64,000 bases of DNA from Rhizophagus irregularis. Lineage: Eukaryota; Glomeromycota; Glomeromycetes; Glomerales; Glomeraceae. This document shows positions 62,338 through 64,000 of this stretch, one piece after another. Location of the stretch: assembly GCF_026210795.1 (NCBI RefSeq), contig NC_089433.1, positions 4,489,001 to 4,553,000 on the forward strand, read 5' to 3'. Numbering within the stretch: the stretch's first letter is position 1; each line of letters begins with the position of its first letter. Below the pieces are notes generated by a model that saw only the letters and a program-made list of their open reading frames with translations, had not been told where the DNA came from and searched no databases. The translations under genes were made by a program, and so were the position numbers.

Positions 62338-62339
62338 AT

Positions 62340-62815
62340 CTTTCCTTTGCTTATGATTCCAAGCAGGTGGGTCTGTCTAATAGTTCTAATACTAATTAAT
62401 TTTCTTTTTTTACAGTATAGAATTTATTACTTTTTCTTTTTGTTTTTTTTTGGAATCCTTTTATACATAGATTTATCTATTTCTGATACTTGTTTTTTTT
62501 TACAAGATAGTTTTTTTTACAATTAGAATAGTGTGAATCACTCCACTTATGACAGTATTTACAGGTGGCGACCTTGTGTCGAAAGAAAAATACGGATCGA
62601 GAAATCTTTTTTTTTTGGTTGTTGGGGTGGATGCCCTATTCCTTTGTTGGTCGTAGCTTAGGAAAAGACTAGGTTCTTTATATAATTAGAAGTTTGGGTC
62701 CGTTAGGTAATGGATGATAGTAAGAAGTAGGATAAAACCCTTTAGAGGGTATATGTTCTGTTTAATTGTCTGTCCAACTTCACATAAAATAAATAAATAA
62801 ATAAATAAATGATAG
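62340..62815 (+). mobile_element. probable 3' end of a non-LTR retroelement with an AAAT tail
   Basis: After the ORF at 62047-62337 comes a non-coding stretch with poly-T/C runs and a GC-richer segment (62570-62760), ending in CATAAAATAAATAAATAAAT-type simple repeats. Such AAAT-like tails are typical of LINE 3' ends. The 5' part is truncated or unrecognised. An alternative is an ordinary 3' UTR of the upstream ORF. Confidence 0.35.
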
Positions 62816-63159
62816 AATAAGAGAAATAGGTTGCGTGGAGAATATGCGAAGTTATAAATATAAGACGGTCAAGGCTAAACTTTGCTTCACAATAATCTAT
62901 GAAGAAATTTATAAGCGAGGGCCAATATAACAATTAAAAAGAACGGTCGTCAATATTTTTTCCGAATGTTTGATTCTAAGTTAACGTTCAGGCGTAAATA
63001 AAAAATTTTGTTGGCAAGAATGCGCAAATTTCTACAGGAAATGAGATAACAGATGGTGAAATTGTGAAAGAACATAACAAAAAATACGGAGCCTTTTTCG
63101 GAAAAGTTATTAGGATCACAAATTAAAATATATCTTAATATACTAACAACAAAAATGAT

Positions 63160-63438
63160 ATGATGAACATGATAACAAATCATAAGTTAGAAAAAGGATT
63201 ACAATTGAAAAGTCAAGATGAACTTATAGGAAAAGACGGTAATTTCAGGTCTCAGAGGATCCACAAGACGAAGCTGAACAACAAGGTATCAGACAAGTCA
63301 AAGGACGAACAAACTCACGATACAAGGAATAGTCTACTAGATCTAAAGGAACTTGGAAATGACAAGGTTACAAATTTTAATAAATTGAACGAGGTTTTTA
63401 GCGATAGAATAAATAAAATTAATGATAATCAAAGGTAA
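63160..63438 (+). CDS. orphan homologue of the kinase C-terminal tail
   Basis: An open frame of 92 residues starting MMNMITNHKLEKGLQLKSQD. Residues 10-30 match the last coding exon of the kinase at 43041-47649 (DLQLKSQDQIICSDG). Residues 70-90 (VTNFNKLNEVFSDRINKIND) match the sequence beyond that kinase's TGA. It is hydrophilic, Lys/Asp/Asn-rich and lacks any kinase core. It may be the last exon of a kinase whose earlier exons are lost or lie elsewhere, or a small independent gene. The ATG is not at the homology boundary, so the start is uncertain. Confidence 0.5.
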   Translation: MMNMITNHKLEKGLQLKSQDELIGKDGNFRSQRIHKTKLNNKVSDKSKDEQTHDTRNSLLDLKELGNDKVTNFNKLNEVFSDRINKINDNQR

Positions 63439-63596
63439 CAACGGGTAAGGTATTAAAAAAAAAGAAAGATGGAGAGATTATAAATGAAAATAAAAACGTG
63501 TTGCGTCTGATCGATTGTGAGAGTGATAGTAGTGAATAAAAATTTTAATATGGTAGATTTAGATTTGTATTATTTATTTCATGGGGAGTTGGAAAT

Positions 63597-63634
63597 AATA
63601 GGGTTTTTTTCCCGAAGGGAAAAAAGCCCTATTG
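63597..63634. other. strong hairpin (AATAGGG...CCC GAA GGG...CCCTATT)
   Basis: Left arm AATAGGGTTTTTTTCCC, loop GAA, right arm GGGAAAAAAAGCCCTATT: 17 paired bases with one bulged G. It is out of character with the AT-rich surroundings, and could be an element terminus or an RNA hairpin near a transcript 3' end. Confidence 0.6.
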
Positions 63635-63639
63635 TTTTC

Positions 63640-64000
63640 CTTCCCAGGAAATAAATGGGTAATCCCCTGGAGCGTGTCACTCATTAAATATTAACTATTT
63701 CAACTATTTTAAACTAAAATTAGTAATTTTCCGGCTATATATATGAGACCGGGAAATAACTAAATAGCTTAGGTCTTTTATAATATAGAATATAGATTCA
63801 AATTTGTATTAGATAGATACTTTATTAACACAATGCATGATTTTGGGGTTGATTACTTTTGTAATTTTCTCTAAAACTAAATAAAGAAAAAAATAAATAA
63901 TTACTTTTGTTTACTGTCTCAATCGTAAAAAACCATTGTCAATTTGCGAAATCTTTTTGTTTTGCCCTCATCCCTATAAAAAATGACCCTCCAGAATATT
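63640..64000. other. terminal intergenic stretch
   Basis: Mixed composition with short GC patches (CCCCTGGAGCG, GAGACCGGG). No gene or repeat could be supported before the window ends. Confidence 0.4.

Noticed and set aside
1-64000. tRNA genes
   Set aside because: No convincing paired A-box and B-box with a cloverleaf was found by eye on either strand; a covariance search could still find a diverged one.

Overview
The window looks like nuclear DNA of an arbuscular mycorrhizal fungus of the Rhizophagus type (Glomeromycotina). This is inferred from strongly AT-rich DNA, TKL-type protein kinases with Rhizophagus-style N- and C-terminal flanks, a fungal F-box protein, GT-AG introns of about 70-110 nt, and many worn hAT, Gypsy-like and non-LTR elements. 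No prokaryotic features are present.

Layout. 769-1725 codes for a multi-pass membrane protein of unknown function. 5.77-11.91 kb and 51.91-58.97 kb are two diverged arms of one large inverted duplication. Each arm carries a TKL kinase gene pointing away from the window centre (minus strand 6865-11592, plus strand 52210-57640). Between the arms lie an AT-rich relic zone (12-15.5 kb), a 5.9 kb terminal-inverted-repeat element with a nested element and two satellites (15.58-21.48 kb), an F-box gene (26453-27649), relics of kinases, a hAT transposase and a non-LTR reverse transcriptase (30-38 kb), an alpha/beta hydrolase gene with six exons (39880-41406), and an eight-exon kinase with a triplicated Cys-rich region (43041-47649). 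Beyond the right arm are hAT debris, a likely non-LTR 3' end, and an orphan homologue of the kinase tail (63160-63438).

The main discovery candidate is the 3.5-4.2 kb array between the first exon and the kinase exons in both arms. It first looks like an AT-rich satellite with a unit of about 100 bp. In the sense strand, however, every unit is a complete mini-intron (GTAAGT, then CTAAC, then TAG), and consecutive introns are always separated by exactly three bases. The right arm has 41 such triplets and the left arm 31, and each array is followed by a one-base exon (A). Joining exon 1, all triplets, the single A and the kinase exons closes the reading frame in both arms, with no stop codon in either linker. 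Both models total 1263 nt (420 aa). The arrays therefore look like micro-exon arrays that build a protein linker one split codon at a time. Since each triplet exon is frame-neutral, any subset could be skipped and still give an in-frame kinase. Transcript data are needed to show that the triplets are really retained.

The transposable elements appear mostly inactive. One hAT-type non-autonomous element (30767-31505) has a perfect 8-bp target duplication, and a 281-bp element (25244-25524) has a perfect 6-bp one.
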